A DNA stretch of 64,000 nt, from positions 819,275 through 883,274 of the forward strand of contig NZ_JABBXH010000002.1 of NCBI RefSeq assembly GCF_012932965.1, in the 5' to 3' direction. The position numbers were made by a program, and so were the translations under genes. This document shows, piece by piece, positions 42,423 through 52,057 of the stretch; position 1 is the first letter of the stretch; each line of letters starts with the position of its first letter. This DNA is from Thalassotalea algicola. Its GTDB lineage: Bacteria > Pseudomonadota > Gammaproteobacteria > Enterobacterales > Alteromonadaceae. The notes under the pieces are model-generated. The model saw only the letters and a list, made by a program, of their open reading frames with translations, made no database searches and was not told the DNA's origin.

Positions 42423-43371
42423 TGTGGAATCAACAGTTAACTTGCTATCCGACTCAACGGGTTTGAAAAGCAAGTATATCGATATAGCGGGATGCAATAT
42501 TCACTATGTTGAGCAAGGTAATATAGCAATAGATAATTCTACATTTGTATTTTTACATGGCTTTCCTGAATACTGGGGGACTTGGCGAAATCAGTTATCG
42601 TATTTCGCACAATCACATCATGTTATTGCTCCAGATTTACCAGGTTATAATTTAAGCGATAAGCCAGAAGCACTTAGTTTTTATGAAGTTCCTAACTTAA
42701 TCGATTTTTTTGCCGAGTTTATTCGTCAAATATCACCAAATAGAAAAATCATATTAGTTGCTCATGATTGGGGTGGTGCAATCGCTTGGCCTTTAGCGGC
42801 ATTTCATTCCGCTTTAATAGAAAAACTTGTCATTATTAATGCTGCACACCCAAGCACTTTTACACGTGAAATGATAAATAGCAGTGAACAGCGCGAGAAA
42901 AGTGGTTATATCCATCAATTAATTGCTCACGGTGCAGAACAGGAATTGTTAGCTAATAATTGCCTTTATCTACAAAATAAAATATTTGCCACTATGAGGT
43001 CCTCATTTGTTACTGATGAACTTATACAAAGTTACATTGAGCTTTGGCAAAAGCCGGGTGTAGTCAAAGGTATGTTGAACTATTACCGGGCCATGCCGCA
43101 ACTGGCGCCAAATAATGCAGAGTCTAACAGCCATATTGGGCCCGTAACTGCAATTGATAAAATGAAAATACCTCGGATCATTATTAATATACCTACGCTG
43201 GTGTTATGGGGGGAAAAAGATCAAGCGTTTGTTATCGAAAATTTAAATCAATTAGCGCGATACGTGTCTCAATTAACCTTAAAACGATTTCCAAAAGCCA
43301 GTCATTGGTTAACTCACGAATGTAGTGACGAAATAAACCAAGCTATTTCACAATTTATTTTACCTAAGTAA
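42415..43371 (+). CDS. Alpha/beta hydrolase (epoxide hydrolase / haloalkane dehalogenase-like)
   Basis: A 318-residue alpha/beta hydrolase. The oxyanion motif is LHGFPEYWGTWRNQL (about residues 48-62). The nucleophile elbow is VAHDWGGAIAW, with Asp instead of Ser, as in epoxide hydrolases and dehalogenases. LVLWGEKDQAF has the acid residue, and the catalytic His is in KASHWLTHE. The Asp nucleophile argues against a plain esterase. It is translationally coupled to the nitroreductase and followed closely by DUF2855. The substrate is unknown. Confidence 0.9.
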   Translation: MANVESTVNLLSDSTGLKSKYIDIAGCNIHYVEQGNIAIDNSTFVFLHGFPEYWGTWRNQLSYFAQSHHVIAPDLPGYNLSDKPEALSFYEVPNLIDFFAEFIRQISPNRKIILVAHDWGGAIAWPLAAFHSALIEKLVIINAAHPSTFTREMINSSEQREKSGYIHQLIAHGAEQELLANNCLYLQNKIFATMRSSFVTDELIQSYIELWQKPGVVKGMLNYYRAMPQLAPNNAESNSHIGPVTAIDKMKIPRIIINIPTLVLWGEKDQAFVIENLNQLARYVSQLTLKRFPKASHWLTHECSDEINQAISQFILPK

Positions 43372-43391
43372 ATTTTTACAGAGAAAAGAAT

Positions 43392-44477
43392 ATGCAGAAT
43401 CAAATTTTCGAAGTACTACAGTCAGACTTATCGAAGACTAGGCTGATTAGTGAAGACGTTCCATCGACATTGAACGATGGCCAAGTGTTATTGAAAGTGG
43501 ATAAATTTGCGTTAACGGCCAATAACATTACCTATGGTATTACTGGTGACATGCTTGGCTATTGGCGATTTTTTCCTGCCGAGCAAGGTTGGGGAAGACT
43601 TCCTGTAATGGGATTTGCAGAAGTTGTATCGTCAAATCATGAAAAAATAAAAATAGGCGAACGTGTTTGGGGATTTTTCCCTATGGCTAATTACTTGGTT
43701 ATTGACGCAGGTAAAACGTCGCCATTTGGTTTTAGTGACGTAAGTGCACATCGTAAAGGTTTGTCTCCGGTTTATTCACGGTTTGAACGAATAGCTAACA
43801 ATCCGTTTTATCAAGAACAAACAGAAGCCTATCAAATGTTGATTAAAGGGTTGTATACCACGTCCTGGTTAATTGATGATTTTATGTTTGATAATGAATA
43901 CTTTGGTGCAAGCCAGTATTTAATTACTAGTGCATCAAGTAAAACCAGTATTGCTTTAGCTTTTGCAGCTAAACAGCGGGGCCATATACCGTGTATAGGC
44001 ATAACGTCGAATTCACGGGTTGCTTTTGTAGAATCGCTTGGGCTTTATCAACAGGTCATTAGTTATGATCAAATCGCTCAACTTGATAACAGCATTCCTT
44101 CAGTATCAGTTGATATGGCAGGATCGGAAAAAGTATTGACAGATGTTCATCAACACTTTGATCAAAACCTGAAGTTTTCATCTCGTGTTGGTGCTACCCA
44201 TATAAATGAGTTATTTACGAACGTTAAACTTGCAGGGCCTGAGCCTGTTATGTTTTTTGCTCCTCATCAAATTGAAAAACGAAGCCAAGAGTGGGGTGGT
44301 GATAAGTTAATGGGCTCAATAGCACAGTCGTTGAATAGCTATATTGACTTTATTCGTCACCATATTGAAATATCACCAGTGCAAGGCATAGGGAATCTTG
44401 AATCTACCTACCTGCAATTATTAACAGGGCAATGTAATGCAGACCAAGGTCTTATTGTGCTGTTAAACGAGAGCTAA
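43392..44477 (+). CDS. DUF2855 family protein
   Basis: A 361-residue protein that matches DUF2855, a family I know as related to medium-chain reductases but lacking the usual motifs. The opening SEDVPSTLNDGQVLLKVDKFALTANNITYG and GYWRFFPAEQGWGRLPVMGFAEV are characteristic. LITSASSKTSIALAFAAKQRG takes the place of the nucleotide-binding region. Families with this layout are often enoyl or carbonyl reductase-like. As the third gene of the nitroreductase-hydrolase unit, it may act on the same compound. Confidence 0.88.
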   Translation: MQNQIFEVLQSDLSKTRLISEDVPSTLNDGQVLLKVDKFALTANNITYGITGDMLGYWRFFPAEQGWGRLPVMGFAEVVSSNHEKIKIGERVWGFFPMANYLVIDAGKTSPFGFSDVSAHRKGLSPVYSRFERIANNPFYQEQTEAYQMLIKGLYTTSWLIDDFMFDNEYFGASQYLITSASSKTSIALAFAAKQRGHIPCIGITSNSRVAFVESLGLYQQVISYDQIAQLDNSIPSVSVDMAGSEKVLTDVHQHFDQNLKFSSRVGATHINELFTNVKLAGPEPVMFFAPHQIEKRSQEWGGDKLMGSIAQSLNSYIDFIRHHIEISPVQGIGNLESTYLQLLTGQCNADQGLIVLLNES

Positions 44478-44493
44478 CTAATTTAATAAAAAA

Positions 44494-44514
44494 GCCCACC
44501 TAAAAAAGGTGGGC
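44494..44514 (-). terminator. Rho-independent terminator for the minus-strand Oar-like receptor
   Basis: GCCCACC (44494-44500) and GGTGGGC (44508-44514) form a GC-rich hairpin with a seven-base loop. The T-run that follows is on the minus strand (A-run at 44487-44493 on plus), so it mainly ends the receptor transcript. It also lies 17 bases after the convergent DUF2855 stop. Confidence 0.88.
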
Positions 44515-44583
44515 AATTAGTCCTTTGGGAGAAAATATAAGCAAGAAGTTATTTAAAGCCTAATACATAGTGATTACTATGGA

Positions 44584-47577
44584 TTAGAAGCTATATCTAG
44601 CTTCAAAGCTCATAAAACGGGCGCCTAACCTTCCGCTGGTGTCGCCCCAGTTCGGATTGGCAATTAAACCAGTGTCACCCCATTGTGTGCGGGTTTGTTC
44701 AACGTTCGTTTGCGTATCCGAATTAAATACGTTGTAAATAGTAGCTTTAAGCATTAAATCGCCACCACCAATTTGCGTGTTATAAGTTAAGTTCATATCT
44801 AACTCATATAGCCAATCAGTTTCGCCACTGCTACCGCGAGGTGCAGGATCACCATTTTCATCATAGAAAGATACATGACCGTAACCTTGTCCCCAACAAT
44901 CTTCCCAAGGAGAGCCAGCTTCACAGCTATCAACACTATCTGGGTGATAACCGAACTTGTTAATTGGCATGCCTGAGTTGATGCGAGCGTTAAAACCTAA
45001 TGCTAAATCATCAGTAATATCGTAATAACCATTGAGCTTAATTGAGTGGCGGCGGTCATTTGGTAGATTACCGTTTGAATGATCCATTAGCTCTGCATAG
45101 TCGTAAGATGTCGTCCAACCCGGATCCGCTTGGCCATTGTCACTACGAACTAAACCTTCTGTATTACCCCAGCTGTGAGACCAAGTATAAGAAGCATTGA
45201 AGTGGAATTTTTCACCTAAATCACCTCTTAATGTGGTTTCAATTGCGCCATATTGACGCTCTGGTTTAGGCAACCCTATTTCTGAGCCTGGAATTACAAC
45301 ATGCTCTGGTGTGCCATCACCATTAAAGTCATAAGTGATGTCTAATGTTCTTCCTGGGTTCGCTAATACATATGTCCAAGAAGCATCAGCATCAATGCCG
45401 TTTGCTTCGAAGTACTTATTAATTACAGGACCGTAATCTGTATCTTCTATTGAACGACCTAAATCACGATAAATGCCTCGAATACCAAATACCATGTTGT
45501 TTTCTAATTCACGTTCGTAACCTAGTGTGAATTCATCTGAATACATTGATTCAATATTATCGCTAGCAATCAATGAAGGTTCACTAATACCTGGTTGAAT
45601 TACCACACCATCAGGTGTTACTAATGCGCCTGTAGAAGGTGAGCCGTCTGGCGTTAAGACAATTTCGCCATTGCTATCTGTTTCACCGACGTGGTAATAG
45701 TAATGTACGTCTCGACGAGCACCACCTTGGGTGATATTCATGTTGGCAGAAACTGGTTGGTAATACCGACCATAGGTAAAGAACACTTTCGATGTGCCTT
45801 CACCATCGATATCATAAATTGCTTGTACACGTGGTGCCCATTGACCATCGACATCTACATATTTACGACCGTCTGATACGGTGTTGTGCATTTCCGAGTA
45901 GCGAAGACCTAAATTTAGTACTAGGTCGTCGGTTACTTGCCAAGTATCTTGTATATAAAATGCTGTTGATTCGACTTCTGAGTCAGTAAAGTCGGTACGA
46001 ATACGCTGTTTTACAACGGGCGTACCTTCAGGTAAACCAGAACGGTCGCTTGAACCTGCATAATACACATCCCACCAACCTTCACGGCCACTAACACCGT
46101 TAGGGCTTGCAGCGTAATCTACATCAATATTTACATAGTCAAAGCCAAATTTAAAATCGTGATCTTCCCAAGTCCAGTTTAAATCGGCGCGGAATTGATC
46201 ACGAGTAAACTCGCCGTCAGTAACAGTAGCTGTAGACTCTGAAGAAACATGTACCCATGTACCTGATAACTTTGACCAGACTCGTGGATCCGTACTTGTA
46301 GCAGAGTTGAATATTTCATCGACTGTGCGGCCAGCAACAATTTCTAATGATAAATCGTCTGTTAAAATACCCGTGTATTTGGCGCCAAAAATATCGCCAC
46401 CCGTTTTTACACGGTAACGACTTGGTGTATTGCCGACTTCGCCTGTTTCATAGTCATAAGAATAACTGTTACCTTCGTCTTCATTGGTAAAGCCGATAGC
46501 TGTAAATCCGATAGAATGTTCGTCTGTTATATACCAGTCGACATTGGCAAAATAGCGATCTGACGTACTTTCGCCTTGATCTATAACGCTTGATTTTGCA
46601 GCATCATAGTCATTCTTTTGTGGTGCATAAACAGCATAGAAGAATAATTTATCTTCAATTATTGGGCCGCTTGCCCAGATTGATGCTCGAGTAAACGTAG
46701 ATTCGTCATCTTCTGTGATATTAAAAACTTGGCCGTCGGTACCAAATAAATCATCATGGTGTTCACGAGTTGATTCCGGATCTATACGACCATATGCACC
46801 AAATTTAAATTCGTTACTACCAGATTTAGACACCGCGTTTACGATACCGCCTAATGCACCACCAAACTCAGGTGAAACGCCACCGGTAAGTATTTCTGTT
46901 TGCGCTATTGCCTCCCAAGGAAGGTTTACAGAGCCAATGCCTGTTTTAGCATAAGTGATATTAATACCGTTTAAGTAATAGGCGTTTTCTGCTGAAGAGC
47001 CACCACCAAAACTGGCAGCATCAAATTCATCATTTGACGTAACACCAGGTGCGAGTAATGCGATAGATTCAAAACCAGAATTTACAGGTAGCTTTTCCAA
47101 TTCGCCGGCTGTTACAACAATACCACCTGTTGAAGAAGCTAAATCAATTTGTGCAAATGAAGAGCCAACTACTGAGATACGCTCAATATCGATACCTGCT
47201 TGAACTATTTGACCATTAAATACGATTGGGCTACCAAGTTTTACAAGCAGATTGCTTTCTTCATAGCCTTCGTAACCTGGCTTTTCAATGGTTACTCGAT
47301 ATTCGCCAATAGGTAAACGTCGAACATCATATTCACCGTTAGCATTAGTTACAATTGTACGTGTAATGTTTTTCTCTTTGTGGACAAGGGTAATTTTTGT
47401 ACCTGAAAGTGCGTTGTTTTGACTATCAACAATCACACCTTTGACTTGTCCGTTAAAAGCATCAGCAGCAATAGCTTGAGGTGTACATACAGCGAGTGCA
47501 GCACCAATGGCTAAAGCAGTTAACGATTTTTTTGGCGAGAGTTTGGCAAGTGAACTTGCTCTTTTTGTTCCTTTCAT
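44584..47577 (-). CDS. Oar-like TonB-dependent receptor with carboxypeptidase-regulatory domain
   Basis: A 997-residue outer-membrane receptor. A long basic signal peptide ends near AIAA (about residue 38). A carboxypeptidase-D-regulatory-like Ig domain follows (about 42-125: VIVDSQNNALSGTKITLV, RRLPIGEYRVTIEKPGYEG). The plug includes IDIERISVVGSSFAQIDLAS and GGVSPEFGGALGGIVNAVSKSG, and the barrel ends in FEARYSF with a terminal Phe. This architecture is common in marine bacteria for peptide or oligosaccharide uptake. I use the ATG at 47577; a TTG nine bases upstream was also open. The promoter is overlapped by a 20-base palindrome. Confidence 0.92.
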   Translation of the reverse strand: MKGTKRASSLAKLSPKKSLTALAIGAALAVCTPQAIAADAFNGQVKGVIVDSQNNALSGTKITLVHKEKNITRTIVTNANGEYDVRRLPIGEYRVTIEKPGYEGYEESNLLVKLGSPIVFNGQIVQAGIDIERISVVGSSFAQIDLASSTGGIVVTAGELEKLPVNSGFESIALLAPGVTSNDEFDAASFGGGSSAENAYYLNGINITYAKTGIGSVNLPWEAIAQTEILTGGVSPEFGGALGGIVNAVSKSGSNEFKFGAYGRIDPESTREHHDDLFGTDGQVFNITEDDESTFTRASIWASGPIIEDKLFFYAVYAPQKNDYDAAKSSVIDQGESTSDRYFANVDWYITDEHSIGFTAIGFTNEDEGNSYSYDYETGEVGNTPSRYRVKTGGDIFGAKYTGILTDDLSLEIVAGRTVDEIFNSATSTDPRVWSKLSGTWVHVSSESTATVTDGEFTRDQFRADLNWTWEDHDFKFGFDYVNIDVDYAASPNGVSGREGWWDVYYAGSSDRSGLPEGTPVVKQRIRTDFTDSEVESTAFYIQDTWQVTDDLVLNLGLRYSEMHNTVSDGRKYVDVDGQWAPRVQAIYDIDGEGTSKVFFTYGRYYQPVSANMNITQGGARRDVHYYYHVGETDSNGEIVLTPDGSPSTGALVTPDGVVIQPGISEPSLIASDNIESMYSDEFTLGYERELENNMVFGIRGIYRDLGRSIEDTDYGPVINKYFEANGIDADASWTYVLANPGRTLDITYDFNGDGTPEHVVIPGSEIGLPKPERQYGAIETTLRGDLGEKFHFNASYTWSHSWGNTEGLVRSDNGQADPGWTTSYDYAELMDHSNGNLPNDRRHSIKLNGYYDITDDLALGFNARINSGMPINKFGYHPDSVDSCEAGSPWEDCWGQGYGHVSFYDENGDPAPRGSSGETDWLYELDMNLTYNTQIGGGDLMLKATIYNVFNSDTQTNVEQTRTQWGDTGLIANPNWGDTSGRLGARFMSFEARYSF

Positions 47578-48042
47578 TGTTCTCAAACCTTATCTTTTTT
47601 TATTATTAACATGTCGCATACCATATATTGTATACAATATATAAAGTAAAGATCGTTCAAAAAAAAGTCAATAAATTTGTTATAAAAAATTATCGAAGAG
47701 CTATTTATAATTTGTTTGGTGGGTTCTATAGAAAATTAAATTCGGAAAAACGGAATGTAAGCGAAATAAAAGTGTGTGTCTTGCAGGTGTAATAAGTTGT
47801 CTTGTTAAGCGTAAATTTTCAAACTAACTACGTTTATTTTTTGGGGGTAAGCTATCCAATTAAGTTGAGTAGATGATGTGCGATAACTTGATGAAAAGGC
47901 GAAGCTGTTTCAAAATGATGCGTCCACTATATAAAAGGGCAGATTACGAAGTTTTAATTTGTAACTTTTAAACAGACTTACACGCATACTTAACAGTTTT
48001 GGGTTAGCGAGTCAGTCGCAAGAACTACACGTATAGCTATGG
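47578..48042. other. 465-base region upstream of the Oar-like receptor
   Basis: No gene was found. It carries the receptor's promoter and operator close to 47620-47680 on the minus strand. The remaining part (about 47700-48042) has no strong hairpin, and no clear terminator for the 48043 gene. Confidence 0.6.
47623..47642 (-). promoter_or_regulatory. 20-bp perfect palindrome overlapping the receptor promoter
   Basis: ATATATTGTATACAATATAT (47623-47642) is an exact palindrome with a TTGTATACAA core. On the minus strand TTGACT lies upstream with TACTTT 17 bases later, just before the palindrome, so a bound protein would cover the start of transcription. The core looks like a GntR-family operator, but no GntR gene is in the window. 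Confidence 0.6.
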
Positions 48043-48393
48043 TTAGGATACCGACGTGTTTATAACTTCTAGCTTATTATCACCTTGAATGACATGAATA
48101 AATGCAAGAAATTCATCGTCTGATTTTGAATACCATTGCTTCCAAAACACTCTGACGTCAGTTTTCTTTTTAACAATGCCAATTAATTCCCGTTTACAGA
48201 AAAACCCCAATGTGGCTTGATAAGCTTTGCACTGACTTTCTAACGCTTGTTTAGTGACAATGCTTTTCATCTTTTTACTAAAATCTCGCACATGCCTCTT
48301 ATGATCTATTTCTGTCGAAGCATCCATAAGGTTATCCATTATTGGCGTAACCAAATCCATAACTTGTTTATCTGATAGCGTTAACCAGTTCAT
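48043..48393 (-). CDS. Unrecognised small soluble protein
   Basis: A 116-residue protein I do not recognise. It is helical in the first half (SDKQVMDLVTPIMDNLMDAS, RHVRDFSKKMKSIVTK) and ends with strand-like segments (RELIGIVKKKTDVRVFWKQWYS and FLAFIHVIQGDNKLEVIN), with an overall layout like NTF2 or small polyketide-cyclase folds. There is no signal peptide. It is 108 bases downstream of the CxxCH protein gene on the same strand, so it may be part of that transcript or separate. Confidence 0.6.
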   Translation of the reverse strand: MNWLTLSDKQVMDLVTPIMDNLMDASTEIDHKRHVRDFSKKMKSIVTKQALESQCKAYQATLGFFCKRELIGIVKKKTDVRVFWKQWYSKSDDEFLAFIHVIQGDNKLEVINTSVS

Positions 48394-48501
48394 AGGAGTT
48401 ACCTAATAAAGATTGAATGAGTTGTAAGTGACAGACAGCTTGATAGTTATAACTGTCTGCCTAAATTAGCACATAACTAAATAGACTATAGTCAGTGGTT
48501 C

Positions 48502-49086
48502 TTACTGTGGTTTTAGCATTTGTTGTAGTTGTTTCAGTATTAACATTTCTTTGTCATTCAAATTAACTGGTGCTTTACATCTAGGGTCAGTTTTTTGAAT
48601 AACAGCGATCATTTCTTTGGTAATTGGAATTGGATCACAACCGTGACCGGTTTCACAAATAAGATCAAATTGTGGTTTGGCTTTTTTATGACAATCTAAG
48701 CAGTTGCCGCCAAACTTATTGATAACATTATCGTAGCCACGCGCTGTAAATTTACTTCCCTCAGGAGATACAGCTAACTCAAAAAATTCCCAATCATTAG
48801 TCACAGGGCTGGTGCCTTTTGGGTGCTTTACCATAACTTCAGTAGGCACAAGTTGAACTACTGACCCTGCTGGATACTCACCTTTACCTGCTTTGGCTAC
48901 GGTAATTGTGCTGTCGAGTTTACTTTTATCTAAATTATCGACAAAAAATCCTCTAACTGGCTGCATATCATTAATACAGCTAAAGGAGTCTTCATCGACG
49001 GCTAATGCTTTACTAGGGTTCGATGCATGAACATTTAAACTTAACGCACATAACGACACTAATGTCATTTTTAGTAGTGATTTCAT
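48502..49086 (-). CDS. Exported c-type heme protein (possibly cytochrome P460-like)
   Basis: A 194-residue periplasmic protein. A signal peptide ends near VHA (residue 22). A single CLDCH heme c motif lies at about residues 129-133, followed by conserved KAKPQFDLICETGHGC. The segment before it (GEYPAGSVVQLVPTEVMVKH, NDWEFFELAVSPEG) resembles the beta fold of cytochrome P460-type proteins with a C-terminal CxxCH. Two further cysteines (ETGHGCDP and RCKAP) may form a disulfide. It follows the patatin gene by 60 bases. The redox role is unknown. Confidence 0.7.
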   Translation of the reverse strand: MKSLLKMTLVSLCALSLNVHASNPSKALAVDEDSFSCINDMQPVRGFFVDNLDKSKLDSTITVAKAGKGEYPAGSVVQLVPTEVMVKHPKGTSPVTNDWEFFELAVSPEGSKFTARGYDNVINKFGGNCLDCHKKAKPQFDLICETGHGCDPIPITKEMIAVIQKTDPRCKAPVNLNDKEMLILKQLQQMLKPQ

Positions 49087-49146
49087 GTTTTTATTATCCT
49101 TTATTATGGCTGTTAATTTAGTTAATAAAGCCAGTAGATTTTTGGT

Positions 49147-50211
49147 TTAATTGCCGATAAGTGCTTTCATCGGCTTAATGTTATCGAGATTTTGTTGCTC
49201 AATAAATTCGTGCAAGCTATCTGCTAGTTGGCTACTTTGTGTTAATACGTTTTGCCAATTCTTGATTCGTTCTTTTGATTCAATTTCTGAAAAGTCCGTT
49301 CTGTCAGGAATTTTTTGATACGGCAGGCTTTTTACAAATTGTGCGGAAGGGCATATAACTACTGTATTGTCATAATTTTCAGCACGGACATTGCGATTTA
49401 AATTTTTGTCAAACCACCCGGCTTTTAAGGTATGGCTAAAGTGTGGGTATAGGGTTAAGCCAGGATTATGAATCTTTAAGTCAAAGTGGTAGTCGATTAT
49501 GCCGCCATCTCGATACATCCCTTTTGGACAGCTGCCTATATCCTTTATACCCTGCATGACCATTGGAATTGAACCGGAAGCAAGCAATGCTTTTTCTAAA
49601 TTACTCTCTAATAGATAACAGGTCGTAGTTTTAAAGTCATCAGGATCACTAATCGCTAGATTGCTACTTTGTGGTTGAAATATAAAACGTTCATATTGGC
49701 TTCGTATCAACTTTCTATCAATTTTGTTTCTTATAAAACTTGATACAAGCCCTGAGCCTTGCAATAAAACATTTTCACTAGCAACTAATCCATTACATTT
49801 AGCTACTACTAAATGCGCTTTACGGATAGGGTTGTTAATAATTTCATTGGTACCATGTTTTGTTAAAACATTGCTTAGTAAAATGCGACCAGATTCGGTT
49901 ATTTCTGCTGGTGTAGGTTTATTTGATGAATATTCAGTGTGTGAATAAAGATCGGCTAATCGTGAAATTGCTGCAACAGGATCTGCTTGCCCAAAGCATG
50001 CAGCACGAAAAGCACCAGCACTAGAGCCAATTATATTAAGTTCGTTAGTTCTACCTTGAAAAAACTCACCAAATAGGTATTTATCTAAGCCGAATAAAGT
50101 AAACCACTTAGGCCCACCACTAGCGCCTAAAAAGGCATTAAATAGCTCTTGAGAAAACCCTTGCTCCTTTATAGTTGTAAGCGCGGTATTTCCAGCGTAA
50201 ATTTCTATCAT
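49147..50211 (-). CDS. Patatin-like phospholipase family protein
   Basis: A 354-residue patatin-fold lipase with a Ser-Asp dyad. The oxyanion loop is GASGGPKWF (residues 29-37), the nucleophile elbow GSSAGAFRAACF is near 62-73, and the Asp lies in YRDGGIIDYHFDL (about 233-245). No signal peptide is seen, so it is likely cytosolic or peripherally membrane-bound. It starts 39 bases after the fadD-like gene, on the same strand, and could release fatty acids that FadD activates. Whether it belongs to the same transcript is an inference from spacing. Confidence 0.88.
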   Translation of the reverse strand: MIEIYAGNTALTTIKEQGFSQELFNAFLGASGGPKWFTLFGLDKYLFGEFFQGRTNELNIIGSSAGAFRAACFGQADPVAAISRLADLYSHTEYSSNKPTPAEITESGRILLSNVLTKHGTNEIINNPIRKAHLVVAKCNGLVASENVLLQGSGLVSSFIRNKIDRKLIRSQYERFIFQPQSSNLAISDPDDFKTTTCYLLESNLEKALLASGSIPMVMQGIKDIGSCPKGMYRDGGIIDYHFDLKIHNPGLTLYPHFSHTLKAGWFDKNLNRNVRAENYDNTVVICPSAQFVKSLPYQKIPDRTDFSEIESKERIKNWQNVLTQSSQLADSLHEFIEQQNLDNIKPMKALIGN

Positions 50212-50250
50212 TTGTTATTGTATATTCCTTGAAGTAAGTAAAGGAGCGGC

Positions 50251-51933
50251 TTAAGCCGCAACCTTTTCAGCTGCTAATGCTCGCAACTCTTTTCGAAGTA
50301 TTTTACCAACATTTGATTTAGGCATCTCGTCTATAAAAACAATTTCTTTTGGTACTTTGTATTTAGTCAGATTTTCTCGGGCATGCGATAAGACTTGGTC
50401 TTGTGTTAATGCGCTATCGCTTTTCACTATATATACGCGAATTTTTTCACCCGTTGCCTCGCATGCAATACCTATCGCTGCAGCCTCTAGTACACCAGAA
50501 TGCATTGCCATGACTTCTTCAATTTCATTTGGATAGACATTAAAACCAGAGACAATGATCATGTCTTTTTTGCGATCAACGATGCGAAAATAACCGTCTT
50601 CATCCATTGTCGCTATATCGCCAGTTTTTAACCAACCATCTTCAATAGTTTCTGCTGTGGCATCTGGACGATTCAAATAACCTTTCATTACTTGAGGGCC
50701 CTTAACCCAAAGCTCCCCAGGTTCGTTTAAACCAACGTCTTTACCGTCATCGTTAACTAAACGAATTTCTGTAGATGCCGCAGGTAAACCTATTGAGCCG
50801 TTAAATTCTTTTTGATCATAAGGGCTAATAGTGACCATTGGACAACATTCAGTTAAGCCATAGCCTTCGAGTAGTCGAATACCGGTAATTTTTTCCCATT
50901 TCTCGGCAACAGGTCGTTGAACAGCCATGCCACCGCCAAGAGATACTTTAAGACCTGAAAAGTCTAATTTCTCAAAGCCAGGTGTATGAACTAAGCCGTT
51001 AAATAGCGTATTCACACCTGTAATTGCAGTGAATCGATATTTTCCGAGTTCTTTAACAAACCCTGGCATGTCACGAGGATTAGTGATCAATACGTTTTTA
51101 CCACCATAAGCGATAAAACATAGGCAATTCGAGTTTAACGCAAAGATATGATAGAGCGGCAGGGCGGTTACCATGATCTCTTCATTTGCTTCGAAAACAG
51201 GGTTAGTCATCGCTTTAGATTGTTCTAAGTTTGCTATCATATTGCGGTGAGTAAGCATTACACCTTTAGATGGTCCTGTTGTTCCTCCGGTATATTGTAA
51301 AAACGCTAAATCTTCTGGCGTTATTTCAACGTTGTTAAAAGGTAATGTCGCACCTTTAGCGATAACCTGATTAAATTTAACTGCATGCTCTATATGATAT
51401 TTAGGTACCATCTTTTTAATATGCTTAACGACAGTATTTACCATTAAGCCTTTTACGCCACCCAATCGATCACCAAGCCCCGTAACTATTACATGTTCAA
51501 CGTTTGTTTTATTTTTAATAGAGGCAAGTGTATGTGCGAAGTTTTCAATGATTAGAATGCCTTTTGCGTCAGAGTCTATTAACAGGTGCTCTAACTCGCG
51601 TGCTGTATATAGTGGGTTAACGTTAACGACAGTTAAGCCAGCCAATAAAGCGCCGAACAGTGCTACAGGGTACTGAAGTACATTAGGCATCATGATGGCG
51701 AACTTATCGCCTGGCTTAAAGCCCCATTCTTTTTGTAAAAATGCAGCAAATGCTTGTGCCTGATCAGCAAGCTGCTGATAGGTAATGCTAGCTCCCATGT
51801 TAATGAATGACGTATTGCCTGCATATTGTTTCGTATAAGTTTCAAACATTTCCACTAATGATGAAAATTTATCGGGATCTATTTCATAAGGTACACCAGG
51901 TGGGTAACTTTTTTCTAACCACACTTTTTCCAT
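50251..51933 (-). CDS. fadD: Long-chain-fatty-acid-CoA ligase (FadD type)
   Basis: A 560-residue AMP-forming acyl-CoA synthetase. The phosphate loop is YTGGTTGPSKGVMLTH (about residues 212-227). The A5 motif is LLEGYGLTECCP, and the C-terminal hinge reads GWLKTGDIATMDEDGYFRIVDRKKDMI with the adenylation Lys in PKSNVGKILRKELR. It should activate a fatty or other carboxylic acid to its CoA ester, the entry step of the pathway encoded upstream. A strong ribosome binding site (GAGGAG) precedes it. A 124-base gap to the thiolase gene may hold its own promoter. Confidence 0.94.
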   Translation of the reverse strand: MEKVWLEKSYPPGVPYEIDPDKFSSLVEMFETYTKQYAGNTSFINMGASITYQQLADQAQAFAAFLQKEWGFKPGDKFAIMMPNVLQYPVALFGALLAGLTVVNVNPLYTARELEHLLIDSDAKGILIIENFAHTLASIKNKTNVEHVIVTGLGDRLGGVKGLMVNTVVKHIKKMVPKYHIEHAVKFNQVIAKGATLPFNNVEITPEDLAFLQYTGGTTGPSKGVMLTHRNMIANLEQSKAMTNPVFEANEEIMVTALPLYHIFALNSNCLCFIAYGGKNVLITNPRDMPGFVKELGKYRFTAITGVNTLFNGLVHTPGFEKLDFSGLKVSLGGGMAVQRPVAEKWEKITGIRLLEGYGLTECCPMVTISPYDQKEFNGSIGLPAASTEIRLVNDDGKDVGLNEPGELWVKGPQVMKGYLNRPDATAETIEDGWLKTGDIATMDEDGYFRIVDRKKDMIIVSGFNVYPNEIEEVMAMHSGVLEAAAIGIACEATGEKIRVYIVKSDSALTQDQVLSHARENLTKYKVPKEIVFIDEMPKSNVGKILRKELRALAAEKVAA

Positions 51934-52057
51934 GATTAATCTCCTCGTTTATCCGGTAGTTGTAATTTTTGTTGTTATTAATCGGCTATTTATCGATAGC
52001 TTCTTATTGATGTTGACAGTGTCTATATTAGCTAAAATTTGTACAACTTAAAGCTTT

